This document shows positions 1 through 13,900 of a stretch of DNA of 64,000 nt, in pieces (positions within the stretch are counted from its first letter, which is position 1; every line of letters begins with the position of its first letter). The notes beneath the pieces were generated by a model. The model saw only the letters and a list, made by a program, of their open reading frames with translations, was not told the DNA's origin and ran no database searches. This DNA is from Astropecten irregularis (lineage: Eukaryota > Echinodermata > Asteroidea > Paxillosida > Astropectinidae): NCBI GenBank assembly GCA_963971285.1, contig OZ020250.1, positions 19,744,783-19,808,782 on the forward strand, written 5' to 3'. Both the position numbers and the translations under genes were made by a program.

Positions 1-1184
1 AATTAAATCCATATGGAATATGCATAACACTACGGTGAGGCAGTGTCTTTGTGCATATCATACAGCGTGTGCGGTATTGGCCTATAATGACATTTAAATG
101 ACAACACACACTTGGCATTGTCTTTATACGTTTACACGTGGGAGTTTCAAAGGCTGTTGTGCTGAGTGAATGGATTCAGCATTATGGGCCCACTGCAGGC
201 TGTCGCATACTGCTTCGTGTATAATTTATGCACAAGGTGTAGTTATGGCACAAAACGGTTGATTTTTGATAGGTTGTCATTTATGTAGTTCAATGAATGT
301 AAGGAGATCATTATAAGAAGAAATCGAGAAATACAGAGCAAGACTGAGTCTACACAAACAGACTACACAGACTCTTCAATTCCATGAACTCGTTCAAACA
401 CCGCCATGTGAACCCATCTCCTTAAATCCCACGATTTATAACTGTGACGTTATATCCCCGTTACTGTGTGTGATGTTTTTATATACCAATATACAAAAAT
501 AATGGTTAGGGGATCAGGGGTCGGGGTGTGAGGGCGAGGTGCGTGCCTGGGGCCGTCTGCAACTTGGAACGGTATACCGTTGCGATAAATGACTCGCTGA
601 ATCCACGATCGTCGTCCAGTGTACGGCATGTAGCTACTAGGTCTATGCTGTGGGTGGATTCTTCACACCCTATCGTCTGCAGCATCCGAACGAGAGCCGG
701 TAGAAAGATGCACTTTTGCCCTCACGGGATTGACATCTTGAATGCTTAAAAGCTTTCCAAAAACATTTCAAGCTCTTGGGGACATTCTTTGCCCCTGGGG
801 ATTGGCCTGTGAAACCCCGATGTCTATAGTCTATACACACTTGACACTCTGCCAGTGCAGTTGTAAGTTGCCACTACTAGCTCCACAGCGCGCGATAAAG
901 TAGACTGATATGGTTGGAGAGTACAGAGTGGTGTTGATAATCAGTCATGACGTATACACTTCGGAGGAGCTTCTGCGCAGACTCATAAAAATATATACAA
1001 CTGACATTCACTGCAACCAGGTTTTCGCTCCGTGCAGAGAGAGAGAAAAAAATATCCAGCACATGCGACCGATTTGTTTGGTTATCAGAACATTAAACAA
1101 GTTGCAAGCGTGTCGGAAGTAAAATCTGCCGCCGTGCCCTTGTCATTTCTTCCGGCCGAGGAGTCTGCGTTCCTCACGCATCTG
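1..1184. other. Upstream region, no gene recognised
   Basis: I see no convincing coding exon or known repeat here. The open frames are short, overlap on both strands and resemble no family. The stretch precedes the putative promoter of the 15-exon matrix-protein gene and may hold its distal regulatory DNA. Confidence 0.4.
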
Positions 1185-1191
1185 TATAAAA
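1185..1191 (+). promoter_or_regulatory. Candidate TATA box of the matrix-protein gene
   Basis: TATAAAA lies about 280 bases upstream of the predicted start codon at 1471, which would give a 5' UTR of roughly 250 bases. It is only a motif match. A TGACGTGAGTCA element (CRE/AP-1-like) at about 1455-1466, just before the start codon, is another possible control site. Confidence 0.3.
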
Positions 1192-1470
1192 CTAGGCCTG
1201 ATGGTTCGAGGAAAGAGTTGCCAGAGCGATTTTTGACCTTCTCGTGTGGAGACTTTATAGGCTGCTGAGCTTCTTTGGAGGGAATATCTTCGCATCTGAA
1301 AGAGAGTTGATGGTTGCTTGAGTTTTGGAGGAGGTGATAGGCACCAGTGTGATGCACGGTATAGATAACGGATTTATTCTGTATGCTATGGACGTATTTT
1401 GTGGAGTTTAAAGTTTTATGAGGAAGAAATTGTGTATATTTACAACGGTTGAGTGACGTGAGTCATTGAA

Positions 1471-1984
1471 ATGATGGAGAGGACACTTGCAACTTTAAGT
1501 CTTCTTATGTGGACACTGACCAATCTTTGTATGCTGGATGTAAGAGCCTGCAGCATGAAGGCTGATGACTGGAAGCCAATGTCGTTGGAGAATCGCACCA
1601 TCAGGGCACAGGTTGTCATCGCCGGCACCGTCCTCCGCCAGCGGGACCGCACCCCGGCACCGCCCGGGGGCAGCGGCGAGTACGCCGCCGACGTCTTCGT
1701 GGACGAGGTCTACAAGGGCTACCCACACTTCAACAAAGTAGCCGCCCTCCACGCCGATCCCAAGACCGGGGCGAAGATCTACAGGATCGGAGGCTTCGGA
1801 CCGAGGGAGAGATGCCTGGCCCAAGTGATGCCCAACCACAAGTACATCATGTTCTTGTCGGCGGTGCCGGTGGCTGGTGGACGGGAGAAGGGGGGCGTGA
1901 GGTTGCTGGCCAGGTACGATGACATCTTCGGCGCCGTGGTGCCATTTGATAACAGACAGGAGAAGCGAGTGCATAAAGTTGTAG
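1471..1984 (+). CDS. Exon 1: signal peptide plus agrin-NtA/TIMP-like module
   Basis: The start ATG (second codon also ATG) has A at -3. A hydrophobic signal peptide ends near VRA/Cys27, so the mature protein may begin with Cys, as in TIMPs. Residues 46-56 ([11 protein letters not shown]) match the V-V-x-x-GTV strand of the agrin NtA domain. VFVDEVYKG and the GGFGPRERC stretch with Cys115 match NtA VRVWRYLKG and GFGDPLIC. An N-glycosylation sequon is at residues 41-43. The exon is strikingly GC-rich from about 1620 to 1960 against AT-rich flanks. It ends in phase 1 at GTAAGC. NTR/TIMP and NtA share a fold, so the exact subfamily is uncertain. Confidence 0.8.
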
Positions 1985-4900
1985 GTAAGCACATCACTCG
2001 CACGATTCATGTTGCTTAAATCGTAACATCTTTCTACTACACATCGAAATTGACACCTCCTTCCGTATATGATACACCGGTGTCAATTTGACACCAATGG
2101 TGTTAATCTAACTTGTTACATTACTTCCTCATTGAAAGCGAAAAGGGAATTTGAGACAGAAGAAGAGACTTAGAATCTCAGGCTTGTTTGTTTTAATAAA
2201 TAAGCATTTCCGTATACAAATACTCTTCAAGTATTCCAGTATGAGTTTCCTTTTGAGAAACCTTTGGTGACCTCTAGATAGGCCTATACCTCCTGTGATC
2301 AAGTTATAGCTGCCAGCTGCAGCACCAAGGGACCAATATGCCCACAGTAACCCCATGAATCTGAAGGAAGGATTTTACAGTTCAGGCTGTTTATAGGGAG
2401 CTCGGGTAAACTGGTCAAAGGCGCATGGTTTCATGTTTTATCGTATATACTAGGAAGTATGTAGACGTCGAGAATAATCCTGGTAGGATTTAAACTTTAG
2501 GTCCTGATCAATCATGGCTCGAAATAATGTATGTTTGGCAACTGCAGTGCATACTGAACAAATGAATGAAGATTCGCCATTTGGAGTAAAACGTTTGGAG
2601 ATGGTGACAAGTGACGATCAAGCGGTTGGACATCATGGACCAAATGTTTAATTCTATTGAACCTTTTGGGATATTAAGATCAGTATCAGGCAAGAAATAT
2701 CAGTTTTCTTGAGTCGGTGGTCTCCCAAATTAGCCTCAATGTCCCAAACGGCGTTAATACGGTGCTGTCATAATTACACAAAATTAATAGGGGACGTAAA
2801 AGACCAGTGCAAAGACATTGGCAAAAATGTTTTAAAATGTTAAGCAGACCGTCAGGTGTTCAGTTGGCTGCGATTTACTTCGGATTCCGGGTATACCGAC
2901 GCCCATTGGTACCCTTCTGGCTTTTACTGGCAAGCTGACTACTGCGTATCCTCCCCACCATTATAACGAGACCTTAGCCCGACTTGCAAAGCTCAGATCA
3001 AAGAGGGAGAAACAAGGCGGTCCCTGGACCACTGCGCGGTGCCAGGTCCGAAGCCATGTTCCACCGAGCCACTCGATCAGAAAGTCGCGATCGGGAATCG
3101 AACCCAGACTGCCAGGGAGCAGATCGGGAGTTAACTCGTCACACCTCACTGCGTCATTGAAAGTACTGTCGAGATCTTGACCACATTCAATTAGGCGATT
3201 GCACACTTATAAAACAGTTCAACATCAGGGTTCGAATTTCGACCACTTATATTTCAGAATCCCTTTCCAAACCTCTCGGATGTTCCAATGTTCTCGAATA
3301 CTCCAGCATTTTTGGGCTCTGGGGACTGTCATGCAATTTACTTAGATAAATTGAACTTGTCACTACGATGTAATCTTTGCTAGATGGGTACACAATCCCT
3401 ATCAAAATTGGTTCCCTGATTACAAGTTAAACAACCTTGCATCAAAGAAATTGCAGAATATATCAGGAAAAGCCATCGGGGATGCACTGTTGTCGGAGTG
3501 GGACAAAGGCTTTCCCTTCTCAAAAAAAGAAAAACCAGCTGTGCCAATTTGTCTTATTTTGTGGGGTAAATCGCCAAACAAAAAATTCATTTCTTTGCAA
3601 CATCTGCCAATGACATTAGGCCTATACCTGCTTTCAAAAGTGTCTCCGTCGAGTATAATTGCGATCTCTACCCAATTCCTGAACAATTTAAGAAGAAGTT
3701 ATGACGATAAAAAGGAAAAGGGTAATTGATTGCAAACCCAGAGCCAATTTCTAAAAAGACCGTGACCTTCCCGTTGAGACGAGCGCGTCCCCTGGAGTAA
3801 ACCATACCTTGATGCGTTCAATATGTGACAGGCACAATGTATAATACCACTGACAGCTGTAAAACTCAATCATTTGATTTTATCAAGCGCAAGTTTTGTT
3901 TTATCGATTTCCATTCAACGCACTTGACCTTACAAAAAAGTATACCACAAAGGGATCCTCAAGATTCTTATCTTTTCATCGAATTCTCCACTTTGGGTTT
4001 CTTTAGTGGATACTCCGATTTGAGACCCTATACCCCTAGATTGAGGTATATGGTTGACATTCTTCCATTGTGTTGCTTAAGGATCTGTCTGGATGTCAAA
4101 AGTTCGCTATAGTTTTAATTTTTACGTGCGATCTTTTGTCTGATGTGACTTGTATACTGGAAGAAGAAGAAAATAAATGCAATTCCGCTAGCCGTCACAT
4201 CTAACTAACTCACAGCACTCAAAGAGCTGCATGGTATAATCACGTTGCGGATGGGATCGTACCGGGGGTACAGCTGGTAGGAGCATGGCCCACCGGTGTG
4301 TATCAGTGGGGCGTCACGTCACTTCTTACGGCGTGCCCGCGACCTGATTGACGCGGCAAACCAAACAGCACTCCCGGAGAAACCATTCGTGAGGGAACAT
4401 TTTTGCGCACATTTTCACTTTCGATGGAGGACTATAAACTATTCCCCCTTGCAAATCAGCGGAGTTTTTTCTGTTTAGGTAAAACAGCGGGATTCTACGG
4501 TAGCTCATGTTTGACATACCGACTATCAGTTAGTGTTAGGTTCAATGTCGACCACCAACTGATCAACATGTATCACAGGTGCTAAGCTATTATCGGTACA
4601 CGTTGCCTTCCTATTAGTACACCACACGCATGTCTCTCACATAGCGCCGCGTATTGACGAAGTTAAGAGCCGTTTGAATATCGGTATCATGAACATTGTA
4701 TTTCAAGGCTGCGGATGGATACAGGTACATCAGGTTTTACTGGTGTTGTAATGACTGATTCTTTATGACTCATTCGATTCGAGTCATGTCATGTCTAATT
4801 CTTATAGTTATGGCCCAATTTATGTAAGATCTTTGTAGCGCCTCAAGTCGAGTCTAGTTGAGCGAGATATTTGTTGGCAATGACTTCTGTCATTCCCTTG

Positions 4901-7900
4901 AAGTGTCTTGAGAAGCAATGTGGCCACGTACTCAACAACTGGCTTTTCGAAACACTGACAGCTGCAGACTACTCAGTATGCAGCAATATCTTTCTCCACG
5001 TGTCTTGCATTTTCATTCCCACGGACTTTTGGGCAGATGCGGCGTCTTGCACCAATTAACCCACTGATGGATTGTATCTCTGGTATATTGACTCTGCTCA
5101 CTGACTTCGATCATGTAAGGTATTCTTAGGTCGATTTCACCAAACGCATCGTAACTAACTATTAATCGTAGGACTAGCTATGATGCATTGCAGCCCTACC
5201 CAGGGTACGATGGGTTATCCTTCGTAACTACAGTTACGATCAATCGTAGGACTATAGTTATATATGATGCATTGCAGCCCTATACATAGGGTGCGATGTG
5301 TTATCCTTCGAGGCTAGAGTTACGATCGTAGCTATGATGCATTGCAGCCCTACGTAGGATCCGAAGGGTTATTCTTCGTAACTAGAGTTACGATCAATCG
5401 TAAGGGCTTCGTGAAACCGACCCTAGACAGTATAGTCAGATAGGTGGTCGTTAATAATACTGCCCTGGGAGTGTTTCTTAGTAGTTTGTTATTTGCCTCA
5501 GTTATTTGCAAAGCTTGGTCGTTTCTGACTTGTTTTCCGTCAGTTTTTGATTGTTTTTCTATGACTTGATTGTATTTTCATGCTCTTTTCATGCTCAGTA
5601 CAGTCAAATAATCGATGAGAATCAATAAAAAGCCCTACAAATTCTTTGTATTAACACAAAATTAGCTTCAGAACTTGAAATCTTGTAAAAGCATTAAAAT
5701 TCACTCCCACCTCTTCAATTCTTCCGGTCAAACATGTTGTTCTTGCCTGGAGGTCTCGCCGACTCCCACGAGATTCTGTGCTTATTTCTCGCGGCAATGT
5801 TCATACAGTCGGAGGATCAACAGCCAAATAATGCACTTGCCCTGGAGACATTAAAGAAAGAATGGACACAAAATTCTCAGAGAAAATAGAAACCAAAAAT
5901 ATCAAGTTGATGACAAAATTAATCTAATGCTAACACCAATAGGATTTAGAAGGAATCTTGTAAATTTTCGGTGTTTTCACGCGTTTCTTTGAATGTCCGG
6001 CCGAGTCAATCTTTTCTGACAATCGACTGATGGACTAAGTATATAATTTGATTATAGAACGACCGCACTTTGTTAAAACTTTTACCTTTTATTTCCATAG
6101 GTGTCGATTTCTTTTCATGATTGGGGGGGATGATTGGTGATTTGGTGTCCTATGCAAGGGGGCAAAGCGACCGAGCGGGGGAGGCTGTGGGAGGTACGAT
6201 ACCCCCTCCCAAACCAGGGACTTTAGTGATAAAAACAGAGTCGAAAAATCGCATTTTAGAGCATTTAAAAACGATATTCAGAAGAATAAAACATAGTATA
6301 AATTCACTGCGACTCAAAAAACAACAAGGATCATGTAATATTTCTATACAATAAACTTGAATAACATTTAGTCGAAATATTGGGGGGGGGGGGATGATAA
6401 TGCACGCCATCCCCCCATCTCAAATATTGGGGGATATACCCCCCCCCTCCGGGATCGCCACCCATGTATATTCCACAAGTCCATTGACTTCACAGACTTT
6501 CGTGATTGTAAGAAAAGTTGATGACCCTTTCTTTATAGATTCTGAGAACAACCTTTTTTAAAGGGCATGTACAACATTGGTAAAGGTGACAGAGCATATG
6601 CCATGCTATTAAGATCCCTTTCCTCGGGCAAAGGCTGAATTAAGATGCACAAACTAGCATCTCGCCTGTTATGTGTGATAAGGGTACATGGAGCTTCATC
6701 AAACCGAATCATGGCGTGATGCTCATGATACCAAAACTTCCTGGAAGCGTTTTTTCCTCGTGTCCTGCTGACAAGCAAGCCGAGCGCTGCATGGGCAGCT
6801 GCCCCGAGAGCGATCCTGCCAGAAGCCAAGCAAAACACCGCGTGAAGTAAATCATTATTTGCTCAACATCCCATTAGGTTTAATAGAGGGACTCGTGCGT
6901 TGGAATGTAAGTCAAGGTGCCATCACGCTGCGTGTAAGGTCCGAGGAGATCGGGAGAGCAGCCGAGGTCCTACCGGGTCTTGCGACTCGTTTTCCAGGGG
7001 GCGACTCCGCGGGCAAAGGCACCGCTCGTCAATCTCACTCTCACATACAGTCGTTATTCCGTACGTCCAATAAAAATTAAGAGCTCTTTACAAGGAAGCC
7101 ATTAAATGTTGTGATATGCCAGACACTTCATGTGATGACCACTTTATTGTCACTTTATGAGCAACACATTGGAATTGGGATTGAGCAAGCTCGACGATGC
7201 ATGATTGGTAATTTGGTAAACATCTTCCATGTCAGTTTATGTATACATGTGGTTATAAAATCAATTTACAAGACTTCTAAGTGAGCTGTTCGTCAATCCC
7301 TACTTCTGACCATTAACGGAATTATCATACTTTGGTAGTATACCGAAACAGAAATCTTCACAGATTTACCTATGACTTACAGGGTATAATAATAGTGATG
7401 GTAGAAACATACTGTTAAAGTTTTTCTGCCTGAAATGCTGTATTTATCCAGACTAGAGTAAAACTAATGACCCAAAAAAAAAAACAATTTTGATCTTATA
7501 AAGATCAAAAACAACGATGAAAAGATTAAAAAATACTGTTGGCGTTTTTCACTGTTTTCGCAAAGAGTGGGTATGGTATGGGACTAGGAATTTCACAGAT
7601 GACTGTTACTGTATCTTCCTTGATATTTTGGCCATGAATTTGCATTTCTTGGACAAAAATCAGAGTATGATATTACCTTTAAACTCAAGTCTCGATATCT
7701 CCTTGAAATTAGCAGCCGGTATTCTGCGAAAGGAGTACTATAAAAGAAGTTTACGCGTGCAGTCAGGGCATAAAACACTTTCACCGACTAGCACTCATAG
7801 TGACTCCCTTGTCATATAAATTTGTTAATCGAAGATAAACACTGAGCGGGTTCACGTGGAGTTCGGACTCTGTGCTATGGTAGTTGCAGAGATCATACCG

Positions 7901-10900
7901 TAACGATATCGCGCTGGGATACTCATACCAGCAGTGCATTCCACCAGAACTGATAGAAGGTATCCCAAATATAGTTATAAATCGTTTTATGATTATAGGC
8001 TATTTAACATTATGGGGAGACCAGTTTTCACATAGTTAGTTAAGGTTTTGGCGACCAAGGCACTTAGGGCGACATTTAAAGTTCGCCTTCACGTCCTAGC
8101 TACATTTTAAAGACATATTGCTGTCCACATTTTGATATAAGACAGATAATGCAAAGATCCAAAAAATGACGTTTTACATGTCATGTTTGTTGTCTATACT
8201 CTGCAGTATTGACCACAGTGATCACAAACCAGAGATATAGCACACTTGAAACTACGATTTTAATTGGTTAAAGTTGCCATGTTTGCTATTAAAACTTCGC
8301 GAAGACATTGGCCACAAATGCAGCCCCGTGAGAAAATATTGAGATGTATTACAGGATGCACATGTTGTACAGATATTGTCCGTTATAACGGTGGCTCATT
8401 ATAGTGATTTAAAGAACTATATTGGGTATGTATTGTACACCCAAATTGGGAGCCAAGGATGATGTTCGTTATAGACCAATGTTCGGTATAGCGGTGTTCG
8501 TTATAGTGGCGTTTCACTGTACAATGTTACACCCGAAGAGGAAATAAATGCAACCCAAATCTCCTACAATATGTAATTTAACCTATTGCTTTTTTTTCAT
8601 TTACGGAAGAAAATAAGGAATAACATTGTGGACAAAGATAGTTACATGTTTATAGAACTGCCGTTCCCAGCATTTTTTTCTGAATGCCGTTATACTTGAG
8701 GTATATTTATGTACGATAAAATACTTGTCTCATACCGAGCACGTATGAGCTTCTCTCTGTAAAGCCCAGCGATGCCACGAATCTTAATTGCAAAGATGTG
8801 CCGTAGAATTTCATCATCAATTATTATGCTGCAAAATCTAAAAATAGATATTGCTGTCGAGATGTTTCAAACCCAAACGGTTTTCAGGATTTGTAATGGT
8901 TTAGCTTGGTTGGTTTATGTTCTGTGAGTATGGTGAAGCCTATCAAGAGCTTTGTATACAGCTTTTCTATTGGAGAGGCTTGCGATTTTCTGCAGCACGT
9001 TTCAGCATTTTGAAGATTGTGGATTTGAAAAAAAAAGAAAGGTTATAGTGCTCCCTTATATAACAACCATGTCTTCGAGGTGTATAAGGTATGACGTTCG
9101 CAAAACAGTGACTTTTGTGAAAGGTGTAATACATGATTGGTAAAGGTCACATAACAGCACTCACACTTTGTCTAATCCAGCATGTACATGAAATAATAAA
9201 CCTGCGGAAATATGAGCTCAATTGGACATCTGAGTCACGAGAAAATAGCGAAAACCCGACTCATTTTTCCTTATAAAAGATTGGTTTTGATCTTACTCCG
9301 AGATCAAAACTGTTTTGGGTCTTTGTTTTACAAACTTCTGGATAAATACATAATTTCAGGCAGAAATATTTTAACGGTATGTTTCTACCATCACCATCTT
9401 CATACCCTGAAAGTTATACGTAAATCTGGGAGCATTTCTGTTTGGGTATGTTACCAATCCTGTACTGCACCTTTAACGAATAAAGTTTTTGAGTAGGCAT
9501 GTATAAGAGTGACAGAACTTTTCAATTATGCCCATGATATAGTGTAAATGCTGACGGTTGCAAGTATTTGTGCTTCGACATAGGCCAACAGACTTGTCTT
9601 CGCTATGAACTTGATAAAGCCACTAATTCATTTGACATATCTGACAACTTGGGGAAATATTACTTCTTTTAAGTTTCGAAATCTGTGCCAAATATTAAAC
9701 ATCTCCCATAAACGAATGATGATGATGATGATAATTTTTTTTAAATAAATGATCGGCGACCAGCTTGGACGTTTTGCTGAGAGCTGGCAACTGTCATCGG
9801 CGGTTCGGGGATGCTGCTTGCAGTCTGCAGCTAGCTTGGCACGATGGTTCGGTTGTTTGTTAATACCATCTCCGGTTGAACCGGATTGATGGGCCGATCG
9901 ACTCCAAGGAGCGGCAGAGCGGCCAATGGCCAGCTGCCAAGGTCAAGCATCTTAAGAGACTAGGGAGCTAGAAGGGACTTGCCAGCTGTAAATTAAATCT
10001 TGCCCGACTATTAAGATTGTCCGGACTCGTTATAACCGATCAGGGTCGAGTTGGAGCGCGGGGTGAGTCTGTGTAATAAGTGTTACTTGTCCCGCCACGA
10101 ATGTATTATTCGAAATTGAACAAGAATATTCAGATGTTTACCGCGTGTGTATAACTGATTCATTAGTCGTATACCCCGAGGCCCCGTACGTAATGCGCTA
10201 GGATTAAGCCTCAATAAAGTGGGGATCTGACTAAAACGATCATTGATAACGATTTTGGGCAAACTATTGGTTTGAGTTTTTTGTTTCAACTCAGCGCGTG
10301 GGTTGTCGTGACAGAACACAGCAAAGGCTTTTCCGGTGGAAACTACTTTGGCACCCAGAAAAATCCATTAGGAATCGGTAGACATCCTGAACAGTTTGCT
10401 GAATTGAATAACACGTTTCCTCGTATGCTGCATGCAATCATGCAGACTATAAGCAATAGTAATTATGATGTAATATAAATAAATACCAAAACATAAAAAA
10501 ACATTCACTGACAAAATACCGTCAAACGGGATAGTTGTCATTACAAAAAAAATGTGAGAAAAAGGTTTGCGGTCTAACTTAATGAACATATACTTCTAGG
10601 AAAAAATTGTGTGTCGCAAATGGGGTGATTTTGTAGATGTCACATTTCCAATGTGTAGAAAGGTTATAAATCTGGGCAAGTTTAAATGTAGTATCATACT
10701 TTGGTAAGAGACCAAAACATAAATGTACGTATAACTTACAGGGTATGAAGATAGTGGTGGTAGACACATACCGTTTGAAGGTTTCCGCCTGCAATTGTGT
10801 ACTTATCCAGAAATTAGTAAAACAACCACCGAAAATCTTTTTGATCTTTTAAAAGATCAAAAATAAAAGGGAAAAAACTTAAGAAATACTGTGTCAGTTT

Positions 10901-13900
10901 TTCACTGTTTTCTCAAAAAGTGGGCACCGTATGGAACTGAAATTTTCACAGATGACTGTTACTGTATCTTCCTTGATATATTTGCCCATGAATCTGTATT
11001 TCTGTGACACAAACCAAAGTATGATATTACATTTAAAGTACGCAAATTGTATGCATAAGGCTATTGGAAAGTACGCAATCCTCCAATCAATCATCAACAT
11101 TATCATTGTATACAATTTCATCCCACTTTTAGAATCGGTGTAAATTTCAATAAAATATGTATTGGCTTATTTGTATTGCGAAAACCAATAACACTAAGTC
11201 TTATCCTATAGTCAACAATGAAAACATGGTTCGTGCAAGTGCTTTCCATAATTATGCACATGAACTATACGGCACTCATGCAAAGAAAGAACATTTGGAT
11301 GGCGTCGTTCTCTAAATAAGTTTGGTTTTTCGGCATATTCACATGCAGTCATTATTTGGGCCTGTATACCAAAATAGGTCACATTTTTATCAGTCAGGCC
11401 TTATACACAAACCCAGCATATCTTCAGTCTGTTTGTAGCTCTATGGTATAAAGAATCTATTGCCTTGCTCATATCAGCGGGTCAAACGCGTCATGATAAA
11501 ATAAACTCCAAGGGGTAAAAAGGTCAGCCATCCCACTCCTTTGCATATACAAGAATCAATTTGGGACTGAAGACGGAACCACCAAAATACCATCTAACAT
11601 CTTGTCACCAGCTGTCACAATGTAGGCTCAGGAAAAGAATAGGCCTAAATGTCGTTTAAAGGTAGTCATACTTTGGATTTTTGTCAAAGAAATGCAGATT
11701 CATGGGCAGACAATAATATTAACAGTAAAAGTCTGTGAAATTTCCAGTCCAATAAGGTGCACGCTCACATTTTGAGAAAACAGTGAAAAACGCTCACGGT
11801 ATTTTAAAAATCTTCCGAAGATAAAAACGTTTTTTTGTTTGTTTTTTTTGGTCATTGGTTTTACTCTTTTCTGGATATATACAGCATTTCAGGTAGGGCA
11901 AAATTAACGGTATGTTTCTACCATCACCATCTTCATACCCTGTAAGTTATAGGTAAATCTGTGAAATATTCTGTTTCGGTATGCTAGCAAAGTATGATAC
12001 TACCTTTAAGCACCAATTTGCTTAAGCACCAAAAACCTTGGTAAATAAAATCAGTATGCCAGCCAAAACTCCTCGTGAATGTTATGCTCAGCAAACAATG
12101 GCCGAATACAAGTCAAAAGCAGTATAAACATATTACAAGAACTGTTGGTTGCTAATCATGTTTGATCAGGGAAAACTTTTCATGCCTAATAAGCACATTT
12201 TTGTGCTTTAGCAGCTCTATGAAATTGGCGCCAGAATACAAACTGCGGAGTTGAAATCTAGCCCTAATACATCCCTACACATGAGTGGGATTGATGTATA
12301 CAAGTTAACGGCATTCAGGACAGTTTGTTAATGCACTACAGGAGTTAATGTATTGCCAAATGGTCTTCCGTTGCATATTAGAGTTTAAATGACTCAAGTA
12401 CAGTCACTACTCTCTAGGGATTTAGGGAAAGACCCGTATTAACTATAGCATATGGTGAGATCATTTGCACATGTCAACATGGTTTTGTTGAATTTTATGG
12501 AGCGAAACCCGGATTTCAAATGTTTTACGGACAACTGCAAATGTCATATTTTTAAATGAAATAAATGCAATATTTAAGTTTTTTTTAGATAGTATTATAC
12601 ATTTTGTTACACTGTGTAGCGAAGATAGTTCATATATTTTTTTACTCAGCAAGGCTGTATACCCATTTTGATTATTGTGGACCTTTCGAAAGCTAACATA
12701 ACATGAGCACGGAAAGTTTATTTTAACCAGAAGAAGATTCAAGCTGATTTTCCCGCCCTTTAGCCTACACTCTAGTTCGCCGAACATGCACTTAAGGATG
12801 TCATCAGTGACAATCTGGAACCAGTTGTATATAGATCTGTTCAGTCCAAGGATTTGATAAGCATTAAAATGTCTTGCTAAGTTGAAATTGGTTAGCAGCC
12901 AAATTCCATGCGACTTTCCTGCATGTGCGTAGAAAAATATCTCGGTACATCACAGACAATAATTATTTTGATGACCTCTTTGATAATTAGTACGCTAGAC
13001 ACCATGTGCTATAAGGAGATGCGTGGAAGTGATTTGAACCTGTGCTGTGATTGGCCAAATGGCTTGTCTGATTAACCAATCAACTGCACGAAATGAAACG
13101 TTTTTGTCGTGATTGGGCGAAATGATTCAAACAAAATCGAGCGAATGAATCTAGAAAGCTTGCATTTAAAGACCCAGGGATCACATTTTGCATACTTATT
13201 ACGAGCTGTAGACATTTTATTAAAACATACCCCATTCTGACATTCTGATGTGGGTCGATTAAAAAGCTGGCAAAGTCTTTCATTCAATTCCGTTTTTAAA
13301 TTAACCGTAATTAAACCCTGATGGATATTTTCAGTCTTTAAAGGTACAGTACAGGATTGCTATAAACAAACCAAAACAAAAATGTTCACAGATTTACCTA
13401 TATCTTACACGGTATACAGATGGACACGATAGAACACTGCTTAAATATTTCTTCCTATAAGAAACAAAGAGTCGTTTCTTTGCTATTTTCTCGGGACTCA
13501 GATGTCTGATTGAGCTCAATTTTTCACAGGCTTATTATTTCATGTACGCTACATGCTGGTTTGAACAAAGTGCGGGTGCTGCTCTGTGAAATTTACCAAT
13601 CATAATACCTTGAAGTGAATGTGTAACTTTTCCTGTCTCGTGAAATGAACAGTTTCAAATTAAATTTCGATTTTAACTTTCAATAAACGATACAACTGTC
13701 AGCTTGATCCTACATCGGGCAGACACAGTGCATGCATCTAGTGGCCTAGTTATTCTAATTAACCGGCGGTTTCACGCCCTCTTCTGGCCAGAAATACTGA
13801 CTGGAATCAATTACAGTGCATTTCCTTTGGCCCTGCTCGATTCAGTACTCTTCGAAATCAGGACAAAAATATTTTGTTTTCACGCGAGCTGTCAACGAAT

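Noticed and set aside
9745..10060. GC-rich block resembling a SINE or LINE 3' end
   Set aside because: No second copy in the window and no recognisable boxes or frame; cannot be supported.
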